From positions 1-55,589 of the forward strand of contig CACBBU010000009.1 in NCBI GenBank assembly GCA_902537615.1: a stretch of 55,589 nt of DNA. The letters run 5' to 3'. Under the pieces are notes generated by a model, which was not told the origin of the DNA, did not search any database, and saw only the letters and a program-made list of their open reading frames with translations. Each line of letters starts with the position of its first letter. Within the stretch, counting starts at the first letter, position 1. This document shows, piece after piece, positions 1 through 7,419 of the stretch. This DNA is from an uncultured Alphaproteobacteria bacterium (lineage in GTDB: Bacteria; Pseudomonadota; Alphaproteobacteria; Methylaequorales; Methylaequoraceae). A program made the translations under genes and the position numbers.

Positions 1-48
1 ATATTAATGAACAAATTTTTTTTACAACAGAAGTTAAGGGAATTTGTA

Positions 49-201
49 ATGAAGAATAAGCAAAACCAAAATTTTTTTTTCTTGTTGATACTAATCTGTT
101 TAATATTTTATGGAATGTATTCAAACTATAAAAAGAAGATTGAAAGAGATTCCTCAATTTTAAGAATTAGTGAGTTTTTAAAAACTAACTCTATCGCATA
201 A
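49..201 (+). CDS. Small single-pass membrane protein (hypothetical)
   Basis: A 50-residue open frame starting at the ATG at 49, which has a good AAGGGA ribosome-binding site about eight bases upstream. An upstream in-frame ATG at 7 would add 14 residues but has no such site. Residues about 8-23 form one hydrophobic helix (FFFLLILICLIFYGMY), followed by a lysine-rich stretch, so the topology is probably a short N-terminal tail, one membrane segment and a basic tail. Its 3' end overlaps the convergent gene at 178-561 by about 24 bases. I do not recognise a family. It could be a spurious frame, but the start signal and clean helix favour a real small membrane protein. Confidence 0.45.
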   Translation: MKNKQNQNFFFLLILICLIFYGMYSNYKKKIERDSSILRISEFLKTNSIA

Positions 202-561
202 AATTTCGTTTACAAAAAATGGACTACTACCCTTTTTAGGCGTCTTCCATGATTTTTTACCTTCCTTTTCAAAAAACATTTCTCCTAGTCCCATATTTTT
301 TTTGAATGCCATATATTTTAATTCTCTTATACTTAGGTTTTTGCAATTAATTTCGGATAAAACTTTGAGTGATAACATTCCATTAGGTTGTTTTTTTTTA
401 TAATTTACAAGTTGAGCGAAAAGTATTTTGTTATTACTTCTTTCAATTGAGTCTGTTTCTATATACAGGTCTCCTGAGCTTATTGAAAAAAGTTTAAACA
501 ACGCTGCATGAGAATTAATTGAAATAAGCCAGAATGTTATAATGAAAAAAAAATATTTCAT
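178..561 (-). CDS. Exported protein, surface-adhesin E-like family
   Basis: 127 residues from the ATG at 561. The longer frame to 594 would put 11 extra residues before a clear signal peptide (MKYFFFIITFWLISINSHA, cleavage probably after the SHA). The mature part has the spacing I associate with the small Adhesin_E/surface-adhesin E family: an early 'D.YIETDSIERS' segment, a central acidic-cysteine 'EINC', a 'GLGE' turn, a 'W.TP..GS' segment and a terminal cysteine ('EILCD'). The two cysteines could form a disulfide in the periplasm. The family assignment is by pattern memory only. It is divergent from the next gene, with about 32 bases between the starts, and convergent with the small membrane protein upstream. 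Confidence 0.6.
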   Translation of the reverse strand: MKYFFFIITFWLISINSHAALFKLFSISSGDLYIETDSIERSNNKILFAQLVNYKKKQPNGMLSLKVLSEINCKNLSIRELKYMAFKKNMGLGEMFFEKEGKKSWKTPKKGSSPFFVNEILCDRVSF

Positions 562-593
562 AGTTGTAAGAGATAGTATAATTAAAAAAAACA

Positions 594-1106
594 ATGTTCA
601 ATACCTCAAAAATATTAATTTGTTACTTTACACTTTTTAAAATTCTGCAAGCAAACGAACTTATGGAATGTATTACTCAAAGACAAAGTGGATTTCATTT
701 CTTGGGTAAAGACTATTATGAAATCATTAAGTATCTTGGCTTGGAAAGATTCACAATTTCAATCTCAAGAAAAAGAAAAGATATTGTTAAAAAACAAAGG
801 GAGGCTAGTCAGTCAACATCTAATAAAAATTTTGCAAACATAAAGAATGTCCATTTCCTTGAGTTAATTGTTACTAATTCTAAAAATCACCCCAATGTTT
901 TTCACTGTTCATGGAGGTATAGAGTAAACGTTGATAAAATTTCAGATAACAATTATGAATGCATTGAGCAAAAACAAAAGAAAGATTTGTTTAGTTTAGA
1001 TTACATGGGAAATTTTTCCTACTCATCAACTTTTGAACTATTAAATAAAAATAGCAGGAATACTCTTCATTCAATTTTTGGTGAATGTAAAAAAATAAAA
1101 AAGTAG
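594..1106 (+). CDS. Exported hypothetical protein
   Basis: 170 residues. The first 20 or so are hydrophobic (ILICYFTLFKILQANEL) and look like a signal peptide, so the product is probably periplasmic or outer-membrane associated. The remainder is basic, with cysteines at about residues 26, 101, 122 and 165 ('MECITQ', 'FHCSWRYRV', 'YECIEQ', 'GECKKIKK'), which is compatible with two disulfides in an oxidising compartment. I do not recognise a family. The 'N-N-Y-E-C-I-E-Q' segment echoes the N-terminal 'MECITQ'. It is divergent from the adhesin-E-like gene, with which it may share a promoter region (562-593). Confidence 0.55.
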   Translation: MFNTSKILICYFTLFKILQANELMECITQRQSGFHFLGKDYYEIIKYLGLERFTISISRKRKDIVKKQREASQSTSNKNFANIKNVHFLELIVTNSKNHPNVFHCSWRYRVNVDKISDNNYECIEQKQKKDLFSLDYMGNFSYSSTFELLNKNSRNTLHSIFGECKKIKK

Positions 1107-1159
1107 ACTTCTATTTTAACAAAATTTAAATACAAATAAATAATAGTTGGAGATCATTT

Positions 1160-1360
1160 ATGACAAAATTTCTTTATAAGATTCTTGATTATGCAAATAT
1201 AGAGCACCATGATTGTGAAAATGTGGAAAAAAATCTTAATGTAGAATATGGTGAGAAAGGTTTTGAACTTTTGACAGTAATAGATATGGGGGAAAATAAT
1301 AGTAACAAATACGGAAAAAGTTCTCGTTACAGATATATTTTTAAAAAAAATGAAAATTAA
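1160..1360 (+). CDS. Small DUF4177-like protein
   Basis: 66 residues. The layout is that of DUF4177-type small domains: an N-terminal strand ('FLYKILDY'), a helix ('VEKNLNVEYGEKGFELLTV', with the G-x-x-G-x-x-L core) and a C-terminal strand ending in 'YRYIFKK'. These are small alpha/beta proteins of unknown function. 'ATTTATG' after a 'TTGGAGATC' stretch gives a GGAG ribosome-binding site at about 1149-1152. The 3' end overlaps the next start by 11 bases, so it is probably in one transcript with the 61-residue gene and cysS. Family assignment is an inference from pattern only. Confidence 0.6.
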   Translation: MTKFLYKILDYANIEHHDCENVEKNLNVEYGEKGFELLTVIDMGENNSNKYGKSSRYRYIFKKNEN

Positions 1361-1535
1361 AGATTTAAATAATAGGGATTTTGAAATTAAAGATCTTACC
1401 AGTTTTATTCGTCACATTAAGACCTATCACAGTCATGGCACTTCTTTACATGAGGAAAATGGTTTTTTTTTTAAAGTTGATGATAAATTCAGGAAATTCA
1501 TATTTTCATTATCAAACGAGGAAAATAATAAATGA
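1350..1535 (+). CDS. Small hypothetical protein upstream of cysS
   Basis: 61 residues, no recognised family, no membrane segment or signal peptide. It contains three histidines in 'RHIKTYHSHG' followed by a phenylalanine-rich segment ('GFFFKVDDKFRKFIF'). Its ATG lies inside the end of the preceding small gene, and its stop codon overlaps the cysS start in an ATGA arrangement. That points to translational coupling, so despite being short it is probably real and co-expressed with cysteinyl-tRNA synthetase. Confidence 0.5.
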   Translation: MKIKDLNNRDFEIKDLTSFIRHIKTYHSHGTSLHEENGFFFKVDDKFRKFIFSLSNEENNK

Positions 1536-2923
1536 ATATTTTTTTATATGATAGTCTTTCCAAAGAAAAGAAGGAATTTGTCCCTATTGATTCTAAAAAG
1601 ATAAGAATTTATGCATGTGGACCAACAGTTTATAACTATGCTCATATTGGTAATGCCAGAATGTCCGTTGTTACGGATCTGTTAGTCAATATTCTTAAAA
1701 CAAAATTTAAAAAGGTGGTTTTTGTTTCTAATATAACTGATGTAGATGATAAAATTATTGAAGCATCAATTAGAGAAAAAAAGCCCATTAAGGAAATAAC
1801 TACAAAATATCATAAAATTTATAACGAAGATATGAAAAGGATAGGAGTAAAAAAGCCTGATTTTCAGCCCAAAGCAACTGATCATATCCAAGAAATGATA
1901 GAAATGATAAATAAATTATTAGAAAATAATTGTGCTTATATTGAAGACAATCACGTCCTTTTTGATGTGAGTAAATATGAGTACTACGGCTGTCTTTCAA
2001 AAAGAACAAAAGAAGAGCAAATTGCTGGAAATAGAATTGATGTAGGAGAATATAAGAAAAATTCTGAGGATTTTGTATTATGGAAACCAAGCAAAAAAAA
2101 TGAGCCAGGGTGGAAATCTCCTTGGGGTTATGGAAGACCTGGTTGGCATATAGAATGTAGTGCAATGTCAGAAAAATGCTTAGGTATTCCGTTTGATATT
2201 CATTGTGGTGGTATTGATTTAACATTTCCTCATCATGAGAATGAAATTGCTCAGTCATGTTCAGCCTTTAAAAAAAATTCCGATCCTCAAAGTTTTTGTA
2301 AATATTGGTTTCACAATGGTTTTGTTACTGTTGATGGTGAAAAGATGTCAAAATCACTAGGAAATATAACCTTGATAAATGATTTACTTTCAAAATATTC
2401 AGGCCCTGTAATAAGGCTTAGTTTATTATCTTCTCACTATAGGCAACCTCTTGATTGGTCCACGAAAATTTTAGAGCAATCAAAAAAAACTTTAAAAAAA
2501 TTTGAAAATTTTTTTGATAAAATTCCTTCAGAATTTTTTTTAAAAGATTCTAACAGTAATTTTGATAATGAGTTTTTAAACTCACTTTACGATGACCTTA
2601 ATACTCCTAGAGCATTAGCATCATTAAATAAACTCTTTGATAAAGTAAAAGACCCAAAAAAAGATGACAAAAAAATAATTTTATCATTAGCGAAGTGTTT
2701 TCAGCTACTTGGTATTAATTTAAATAAAAATAAAAATAATGATGAAAGTAATTTCGTAACTAAAAGTGAAAAAAAAATAATATTTGATTTAATTCAAGAA
2801 AGAGAGGAGGCAAGAAAATTAAAAGATTTTGAAAGGGCTGACAATATAAGAGATAAATTAAAGAAAATGAATATAAATATTGAGGATTCAGTAGAGGGAA
2901 CGAAGTGGATAAAAAATGAATAA
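1532..2923 (+). CDS. cysS: Cysteinyl-tRNA synthetase
   Basis: 463 residues, the normal length. Cytoplasmic class I synthetase charging tRNA-Cys. The HIGH-type motif is HIGN at residues 38-41 and the second signature KMSKS is at 271-275. The four residues that bind the substrate-discriminating zinc in E. coli CysRS are all present (C29, C209, H234, E238). The C-terminal part has the typical helical DALR region. It is translationally coupled to the small gene upstream (ATGA overlap), and its stop overlaps the start of the YidD-GNAT gene by 8 bases. Confidence 0.97.
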   Translation: MNIFLYDSLSKEKKEFVPIDSKKIRIYACGPTVYNYAHIGNARMSVVTDLLVNILKTKFKKVVFVSNITDVDDKIIEASIREKKPIKEITTKYHKIYNEDMKRIGVKKPDFQPKATDHIQEMIEMINKLLENNCAYIEDNHVLFDVSKYEYYGCLSKRTKEEQIAGNRIDVGEYKKNSEDFVLWKPSKKNEPGWKSPWGYGRPGWHIECSAMSEKCLGIPFDIHCGGIDLTFPHHENEIAQSCSAFKKNSDPQSFCKYWFHNGFVTVDGEKMSKSLGNITLINDLLSKYSGPVIRLSLLSSHYRQPLDWSTKILEQSKKTLKKFENFFDKIPSEFFLKDSNSNFDNEFLNSLYDDLNTPRALASLNKLFDKVKDPKKDDKKIILSLAKCFQLLGINLNKNKNNDESNFVTKSEKKIIFDLIQEREEARKLKDFERADNIRDKLKKMNINIEDSVEGTKWIKNE

Positions 2924-3575
2924 AAACCCTTTGGTTTTTTTTTGTATTTTTTGTGTGAAAGCCTACAGTTATTTACTTTCACCAATTATAGGAAAAAATT
3001 GTAGATTTTTTCCTACCTGTTCTGAATATGCTATTGAATGTTTTCGTAATTTTGGTTTTATTAAGGGAGGATGGTTATCAATAAAAAGAATTTTAAGGTG
3101 CCATCCTTGGGGAAATTTCGGTTATGATCCTGTTTTAAAAAAAAAAGATTTGAAAATAATAAAAGTATCAAAAGTTTTATTACAAAAATTTAGAAAAAAA
3201 TATTTATATGAAGGTTTATCAGATAATTTTTCAAAATATGAAGAAGATAATTTTAAAACTACTATTCACTTAGCTTTATTGATTGAAGATGAGGTTATAT
3301 CTGGATTAACTTTAATAAAAACAAAATTTAATAATAACGATGCATTTCAAATTAGAGGAATGTTTACTATTACAGATTTTTGTTATAAGGGATATGGTTC
3401 GAAATTAGTCAAACATGTTAAATCAAAATTTTTAATTAATGAAATAAAATATTTATGGTGTAACTCTCGATTTGAAGCTATAAATTTCTATAAAAAAAAT
3501 AATTTTAGAGAAACAGGTAATTTTTTTACAAAAAATAAAATTGGTAAACATAAAAAACTTTATTTTAAATTATGA
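2916..3575 (+). CDS. yidD: YidD membrane-insertion factor fused to a GNAT acetyltransferase
   Basis: One open frame of 219 residues carrying two domains that are normally separate. Residues 1-77 are a complete YidD (the 'CRFFPTCSEYAIE' and 'RCHPWG..GYDPV' signatures), a small membrane-associated factor that assists YidC-dependent membrane protein insertion. Residues about 79-219 are a GNAT N-acetyltransferase: the acetyl-CoA loop 'CYKGYGSKL' is at 156-164 and the typical 'AINFYKKNNF' is near 188-197. The junction lies exactly after an A10 run (3137-3146). Removing one A would end YidD with a TGA overlapping a TTG start for the GNAT part, an ordinary coupled pair. So this is either a true fusion, two genes joined by an indel, or a slippage site. 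The acetyl acceptor is unknown. Confidence 0.8.
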   Translation: MNKNPLVFFCIFCVKAYSYLLSPIIGKNCRFFPTCSEYAIECFRNFGFIKGGWLSIKRILRCHPWGNFGYDPVLKKKDLKIIKVSKVLLQKFRKKYLYEGLSDNFSKYEEDNFKTTIHLALLIEDEVISGLTLIKTKFNNNDAFQIRGMFTITDFCYKGYGSKLVKHVKSKFLINEIKYLWCNSRFEAINFYKKNNFRETGNFFTKNKIGKHKKLYFKL

Positions 3576-3946
3576 ATAAATCTCAACTAAATGTTTTTGG
3601 AAAAGTACTTAAGACTTGCTCTTATGACCCATTAACTGGTTTTTTTAGAGATGGTTGTTGTAATTCTTCAGCAAATGATAAAGGAGAGCATACAGTCTGT
3701 GCTATTGTGTCTGATAAATTTTTGAAATTCTCTCTTTCAAAAGGAAATGATTTAATTACACCTAGAGAAGAATTTAATTTTCCCGGTTTGATGGATGGTG
3801 ACAGATGGTGCTTATGCGTTGATAGGTGGGTTGAAGCTTATCAAAATGAATGCGCTCCAATGTTAGTTCTTGAAGCCACAAATGTTGATGTTTTAAAAAA
3901 GATTGATATAGAAATACTAAAAAAGTTTGCATTAGATATAAACTAA
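3572..3946 (+). CDS. DUF2237 family protein
   Basis: 124 residues matching the conserved bacterial DUF2237 family along its whole length: 'NVFGKVLKTCSYDPLTGFF' near the N-terminus, then 'RDGCCN', 'GEHTVCAIVSD', 'GNDLITPREEFNFPG', 'GDRWCLCVDRW' and 'APMLVLEATN'. The many conserved cysteines (for example in CCN and CLC) suggest metal or redox involvement, but no activity is established that I know of. Its start overlaps the stop of the YidD-GNAT gene (ATGA), so it is probably co-transcribed from the cysS operon. Confidence 0.88.
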   Translation: MNKSQLNVFGKVLKTCSYDPLTGFFRDGCCNSSANDKGEHTVCAIVSDKFLKFSLSKGNDLITPREEFNFPGLMDGDRWCLCVDRWVEAYQNECAPMLVLEATNVDVLKKIDIEILKKFALDIN

Positions 3947-3964
3947 AATTAATATCATTTGACC

Positions 3965-4489
3965 ATGAAAAACTTATTAATTATTTCCTCAACTAAAAAC
4001 TCAAATTTCCAATTGTCACAAGAAATAAAAAGTTTTTTTGATAAAAAAGAAAATATTTCTAGTTCTGTCATATCACTGGAAGAACTTGATCTACCTCTAT
4101 TTAAGCCAAGTTTAGAAGAAAATTTTAAAAAAAATAACTCTTTTCCAATTGATATTGAAAAAGTAAAAAATAAAATTTTGTCCTCTGATGCACTTATATG
4201 GTGTAGCCCAGAATATAATGGGGGAGTATCGCCTATTTTAACTAATGTAATAGCATGGATTAGTAGAGCTACTGAGGATTGGAAAGATGGCTTTAAAGAT
4301 AAACATTCGCTAATTTGCACATCCTCCGGAGGCAATGGTTTAAATTTTATTAAAGGATTTTCATTACAATTGAATTATTTAGGTTCGCATGTAATGGAAG
4401 AATCTATAGTTAAAACTAAGAAAAAAGATTTAAATATAAGTGAGTTTGAAAGTATTTTGCTAAAATTCCATGCTAAATTTTCTTCATAA
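3965..4489 (+). CDS. NAD(P)H-dependent FMN reductase family protein
   Basis: 174 residues from the ATG at 3965; the upstream TTG at 3959 is less likely. Flavodoxin-like fold of the NADPH-dependent FMN reductase family: an N-terminal beta strand with 'LLIISSTKNSNFQ' forms the flavin phosphate loop, and 'WCSPEYNGGVSPILTNVIAW' (about residues 78-97) is the diagnostic family segment. 'CTSSGGNGLN' lies further on. These cytoplasmic enzymes reduce FMN, quinones or metals with NAD(P)H; the exact substrate cannot be deduced. It is the last gene before the strong terminator at 4549-4580. Confidence 0.85.
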   Translation: MKNLLIISSTKNSNFQLSQEIKSFFDKKENISSSVISLEELDLPLFKPSLEENFKKNNSFPIDIEKVKNKILSSDALIWCSPEYNGGVSPILTNVIAWISRATEDWKDGFKDKHSLICTSSGGNGLNFIKGFSLQLNYLGSHVMEESIVKTKKKDLNISEFESILLKFHAKFSS

Positions 4490-4548
4490 TTAAATAATTT
4501 AATAAATTAGTCGTTATAAATCTTGCAAGCTTGCTTTCCATTAACTGC

Positions 4549-4580
4549 AAAAAAGGGGTGTTTACACCCCTTTTTTTTTT
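4549..4580 (+). terminator. Rho-independent terminator
   Basis: A perfect six-pair stem GGGGTG/CACCCC (4555-4560 and 4565-4570) with a TTTA loop, followed by ten T residues (4571-4580) and preceded by six A residues, so it could also work on the other strand. It closes the cysS-to-FMN-reductase transcript. It is the clearest intrinsic terminator in the window. Confidence 0.92.
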
Positions 4581-4605
4581 AAAATAAAATTGTATATATA
4601 TTCAT

Positions 4606-6030
4606 ATGAAAAAAATTTATGGTTCACTCATCCATGGAAAGTGGATTAAAGGTTCAAATTTTTTGAACGTTTCAAACCCATTCAACAACAAAACAATTAC
4701 AAAAATCTCTACTTCAAATATTACACAAACGATTGAGGCGATTAAAAGCTGTCAATTAGGTTTTAAATCATGGTCAAAATATAGCGCAAAGGATCGTTCA
4801 GAGATTTTAAAAAATTTTTATTCTTTAGTAAAAAAACACAGAACAAAAATTGCAGAAATTATTACTCTTGAATCTGGTAAACCAATTCAAGAATCAATTG
4901 TAGAAGTAGATTATGGTGCATCTTTCATAGAATGGTCAGCTGAACAAGCCTTAAGAATTAAAAGTGATATTTTTGAATCCCCTGAATCAGGTAAAAAACT
5001 TTTTACCATTAGAAACCCTATAGGGGTTGTGGCAGCAATTACTCCATGGAACTTTCCTTTGGCTATGGTTACTAGAAAAGTATCCTCAGCAGTTGCTGCT
5101 GGATGTGCAGTTATTTTAAAACCATCAGAATTGACTCCAATAACCGCTCTTGAGTTAGGTTTTCTTTCACTTGAAGCAGGCTTTCCACCTGGTGTTTTTA
5201 ACATTGTTAATGGTGAGCCTAAAATGATAGGAAAAGTTTTATCAACAAATCCTATGATAAAAAAAATTACTTTCACTGGTTCTACAGAAGTTGGAAAGCT
5301 TTTAATGAAAAATTCCTCCTCTACTGTTAAAAATATTTCCTTGGAACTTGGCGGAAACGCACCTTTTATAGTTTTTTCTGATGCTGATTTAGATGCAGCA
5401 TTAAATGGCTTTATGATGGCTAAGTTTAGAAATGCGGGTCAAACATGCATATCAGCAAACAGGCTGTTTGTTCACAAGTCTGTATCAAATATTTTTACAA
5501 GTAAATTACTTGAAAGACTTAAAAAATTAAAAGTAGGTGATGGAATGAAAGGAAGCGATATAGGCCCTTTAATTTCAAATGAAGCCCTTAAAAAAGTTAT
5601 TAATCATGTTAGCGATGCAAAGAAAAATGGAGCAAAAATATTATTTGGTGGTAATAAACATAAGCTTGGTGGACTATTTTTTGAACCTACACTTATCTCA
5701 AACGTAAAAAAAAAAATGAAGGTTTTTCAAAAAGAGAATTTTGGTCCTATAATACCATTAATTGAATTTGATAGTGATGATGAAGTAATCAATATGTCAA
5801 ATGAAACAAATTACGGGTTGGCTGCTTATTTTTATACAAAAAACTCCACAACTATTTGGAAAAATTTAAATAATTTAGATTATGGAATGTTTGGAATTAA
5901 TTCTGGAAAAATATCAACTTACTTGAACCCGTTTGGTGGATTAAAGGAGTCAGGGATTGGAAGAGAGGGTTCTTTACAATGTTTAGATCCTTTTTTAGAA
6001 ACTAAATTTGCGTTATGGAATTATGACTGA
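4606..6030 (+). CDS. gabD: NAD(P)-dependent succinate-semialdehyde dehydrogenase
   Basis: 474 residues, full length for the aldehyde dehydrogenase superfamily. Visible landmarks are the 'TPWNFP' segment (146-151), the nucleotide-binding 'GSTEVG' (225-230), catalytic base E247 in 'ELGG', nucleophile C281 in 'GQTC', and 'NFGPIIPL' near the C-terminus. The sequence is closest in style to GabD-type enzymes that oxidise succinate semialdehyde to succinate (GABA degradation), though related semialdehyde substrates are possible. It follows the terminator, and an AT-rich TATATA box lies directly before the ATG. It overlaps gor by 8 bases, so the two are co-expressed. Confidence 0.87.
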   Translation: MKKIYGSLIHGKWIKGSNFLNVSNPFNNKTITKISTSNITQTIEAIKSCQLGFKSWSKYSAKDRSEILKNFYSLVKKHRTKIAEIITLESGKPIQESIVEVDYGASFIEWSAEQALRIKSDIFESPESGKKLFTIRNPIGVVAAITPWNFPLAMVTRKVSSAVAAGCAVILKPSELTPITALELGFLSLEAGFPPGVFNIVNGEPKMIGKVLSTNPMIKKITFTGSTEVGKLLMKNSSSTVKNISLELGGNAPFIVFSDADLDAALNGFMMAKFRNAGQTCISANRLFVHKSVSNIFTSKLLERLKKLKVGDGMKGSDIGPLISNEALKKVINHVSDAKKNGAKILFGGNKHKLGGLFFEPTLISNVKKKMKVFQKENFGPIIPLIEFDSDDEVINMSNETNYGLAAYFYTKNSTTIWKNLNNLDYGMFGINSGKISTYLNPFGGLKESGIGREGSLQCLDPFLETKFALWNYD

Positions 6031-7366
6031 AGAGAAATTTGACTTGTTTGTTATTGGGGGAGGTTCTGGAGGTGTCAGAGCAGCAAGAGTTGCTTCATCT
6101 AACGGATTCAAAGTTGGTTTAGCTGAAGGATGGGATTTAGGGGGGACCTGCGTAAATAGAGGTTGTGTTCCTAAAAAATTATATTCTTATGCATCTCATA
6201 TTAGTGATGACTTTGACTTAATGAGCTCCTTTGGATGGTCAGTCTCCAGTAAAAAATTTTCTTGGCAAAAGTTGGTTGATAATAAAAAAAAAGAACTCTC
6301 TAGATTAAGTCAAATTTATTCATCATTGCTTATAAATTCAGGTGTTAAATTATATAAAAGTTATGCAAGTTTTGTAGACCCTAATTCCATTAAAATTGGA
6401 AATAAAATAATACATGCTAAGAAATTTCTCATTGCTGTTGGTACTAAACCAAAAAAACTGAATTTCTTAGCTTCTGACGACATTGTTACTTCTGATGAAG
6501 CTTTTGATTTAAAGGAATTACCAAAAAGTATTATGATTTTAGGAGGAGGTTATATAGGAGTTGAATTTGCTTCTATTTTTAATGGTTTGGGTGTTGATAC
6601 CACAATTTGTATCAGAGGTAATAAAATTCTTAAAGGTTTTGATGATGATGTAGTTGACCACCTAATGAATAATATGAAAGAAAAAGGAGTTAAATTTATT
6701 ACCGGAGAGTTTCCTTATGAAATTAAAAAAAAAAGAAATTTGTTTTATGTAAGTTTTAACAAATCAAAAACAAAGGAATTTCATTTAGTAATGGAGGCTG
6801 TAGGGAGAGAAGCAAATGTAGAAAACTTAAATGTTAAAGCTGCAAATATTAAAATTTCAAAAAATTCATCAATTGTTGTCAATGATTATTTTCAAACATC
6901 CAATAAAAAAATCTATGCGATTGGAGACGTAATAGACAGAATTCAGCTAACGCCAGTTGCCATAGCAGAAGCAATGACTTTAATTCAAAACTTTAAAAGG
7001 AAAAAAAAAGAAAAATTTAATTATAATAATATACCCACTGCTGTTTTTTCAAACCCTAATTTTGCATGTGTAGGTTATACAGAAACAGAAGCAAAAAAAA
7101 AATTTAAAAATATTGAAGTTTTTAAAAGCGACTTTAAACCTCTTAAATTAAGTTTATCAGATTTGAAAGAAAGAATTTTCTTAAAACTCATAACTAATAA
7201 ATCAAATGATAAGGTTGTTGGTCTTCATTATTTAGGAGAAAATGCTGCAGAAATTATTCAAGGGTTTTCAGTTGCCTTGGTTAAAGGTTTAAAAAAACGT
7301 GATTTTGATAAAACTGTCGGAATTCATCCATCAAGTGCAGAAGAAATAGTAACGTTAAAAAATTAA
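6023..7366 (+). CDS. gor: Glutathione-disulfide reductase
   Basis: 447 residues from the ATG at 6023, which overlaps the gabD stop; the TTG at 6008 would only add residues inside gabD. FAD/NAD(P)H pyridine nucleotide-disulfide oxidoreductase: FAD fingerprint 'IGGGSGGVRAA', redox-active disulfide C43/C48 in 'GGTCVNRGCVPKK' (the GOR-type spacing), second dinucleotide fold 'ILGGGYIGVEFA', 'YAIGDV' for FAD, and a C-terminal 'HPSSAEE' carrying the catalytic histidine. It keeps glutathione reduced in the cytoplasm using NADPH. This fits the presence of a monothiol glutaredoxin and peroxiredoxin nearby. Confidence 0.93.
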   Translation: MTEEKFDLFVIGGGSGGVRAARVASSNGFKVGLAEGWDLGGTCVNRGCVPKKLYSYASHISDDFDLMSSFGWSVSSKKFSWQKLVDNKKKELSRLSQIYSSLLINSGVKLYKSYASFVDPNSIKIGNKIIHAKKFLIAVGTKPKKLNFLASDDIVTSDEAFDLKELPKSIMILGGGYIGVEFASIFNGLGVDTTICIRGNKILKGFDDDVVDHLMNNMKEKGVKFITGEFPYEIKKKRNLFYVSFNKSKTKEFHLVMEAVGREANVENLNVKAANIKISKNSSIVVNDYFQTSNKKIYAIGDVIDRIQLTPVAIAEAMTLIQNFKRKKKEKFNYNNIPTAVFSNPNFACVGYTETEAKKKFKNIEVFKSDFKPLKLSLSDLKERIFLKLITNKSNDKVVGLHYLGENAAEIIQGFSVALVKGLKKRDFDKTVGIHPSSAEEIVTLKN

Positions 7367-7384
7367 TTACAAAATATTTAAGGT

Positions 7385-7412
7385 TTGTAATTTAGTTTAT
7401 AATCATTATAAA
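7385..7412 (+). promoter_or_regulatory. Sigma-70-type promoter of the DAHP synthase gene
   Basis: TTGTAA (7385-7390), 16-base spacer, TATAAA (7407-7412). The expected transcription start is about 7418-7420, at the ATG itself (7420). There is no Shine-Dalgarno sequence before the ATG, so the message should be leaderless or nearly so. A further TATAAT at 7398-7403 could serve an alternative start. Confidence 0.5.
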
Positions 7413-7419
7413 TTATTGT

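Noticed and set aside
7-48. Start of the first small membrane protein at ATG 7.
   Set aside because: The ATG at 49 has a clear AAGGGA ribosome-binding site and sits just before the membrane helix; nothing supports the longer form.
4521-4540. A perfect palindrome GCAAGCTTGC shortly before the terminator at 4549, as a possible operator or second hairpin.
   Set aside because: There is no loop and no U-run, only one copy, and no adjacent promoter that it would control; ten-base palindromes are not rare.
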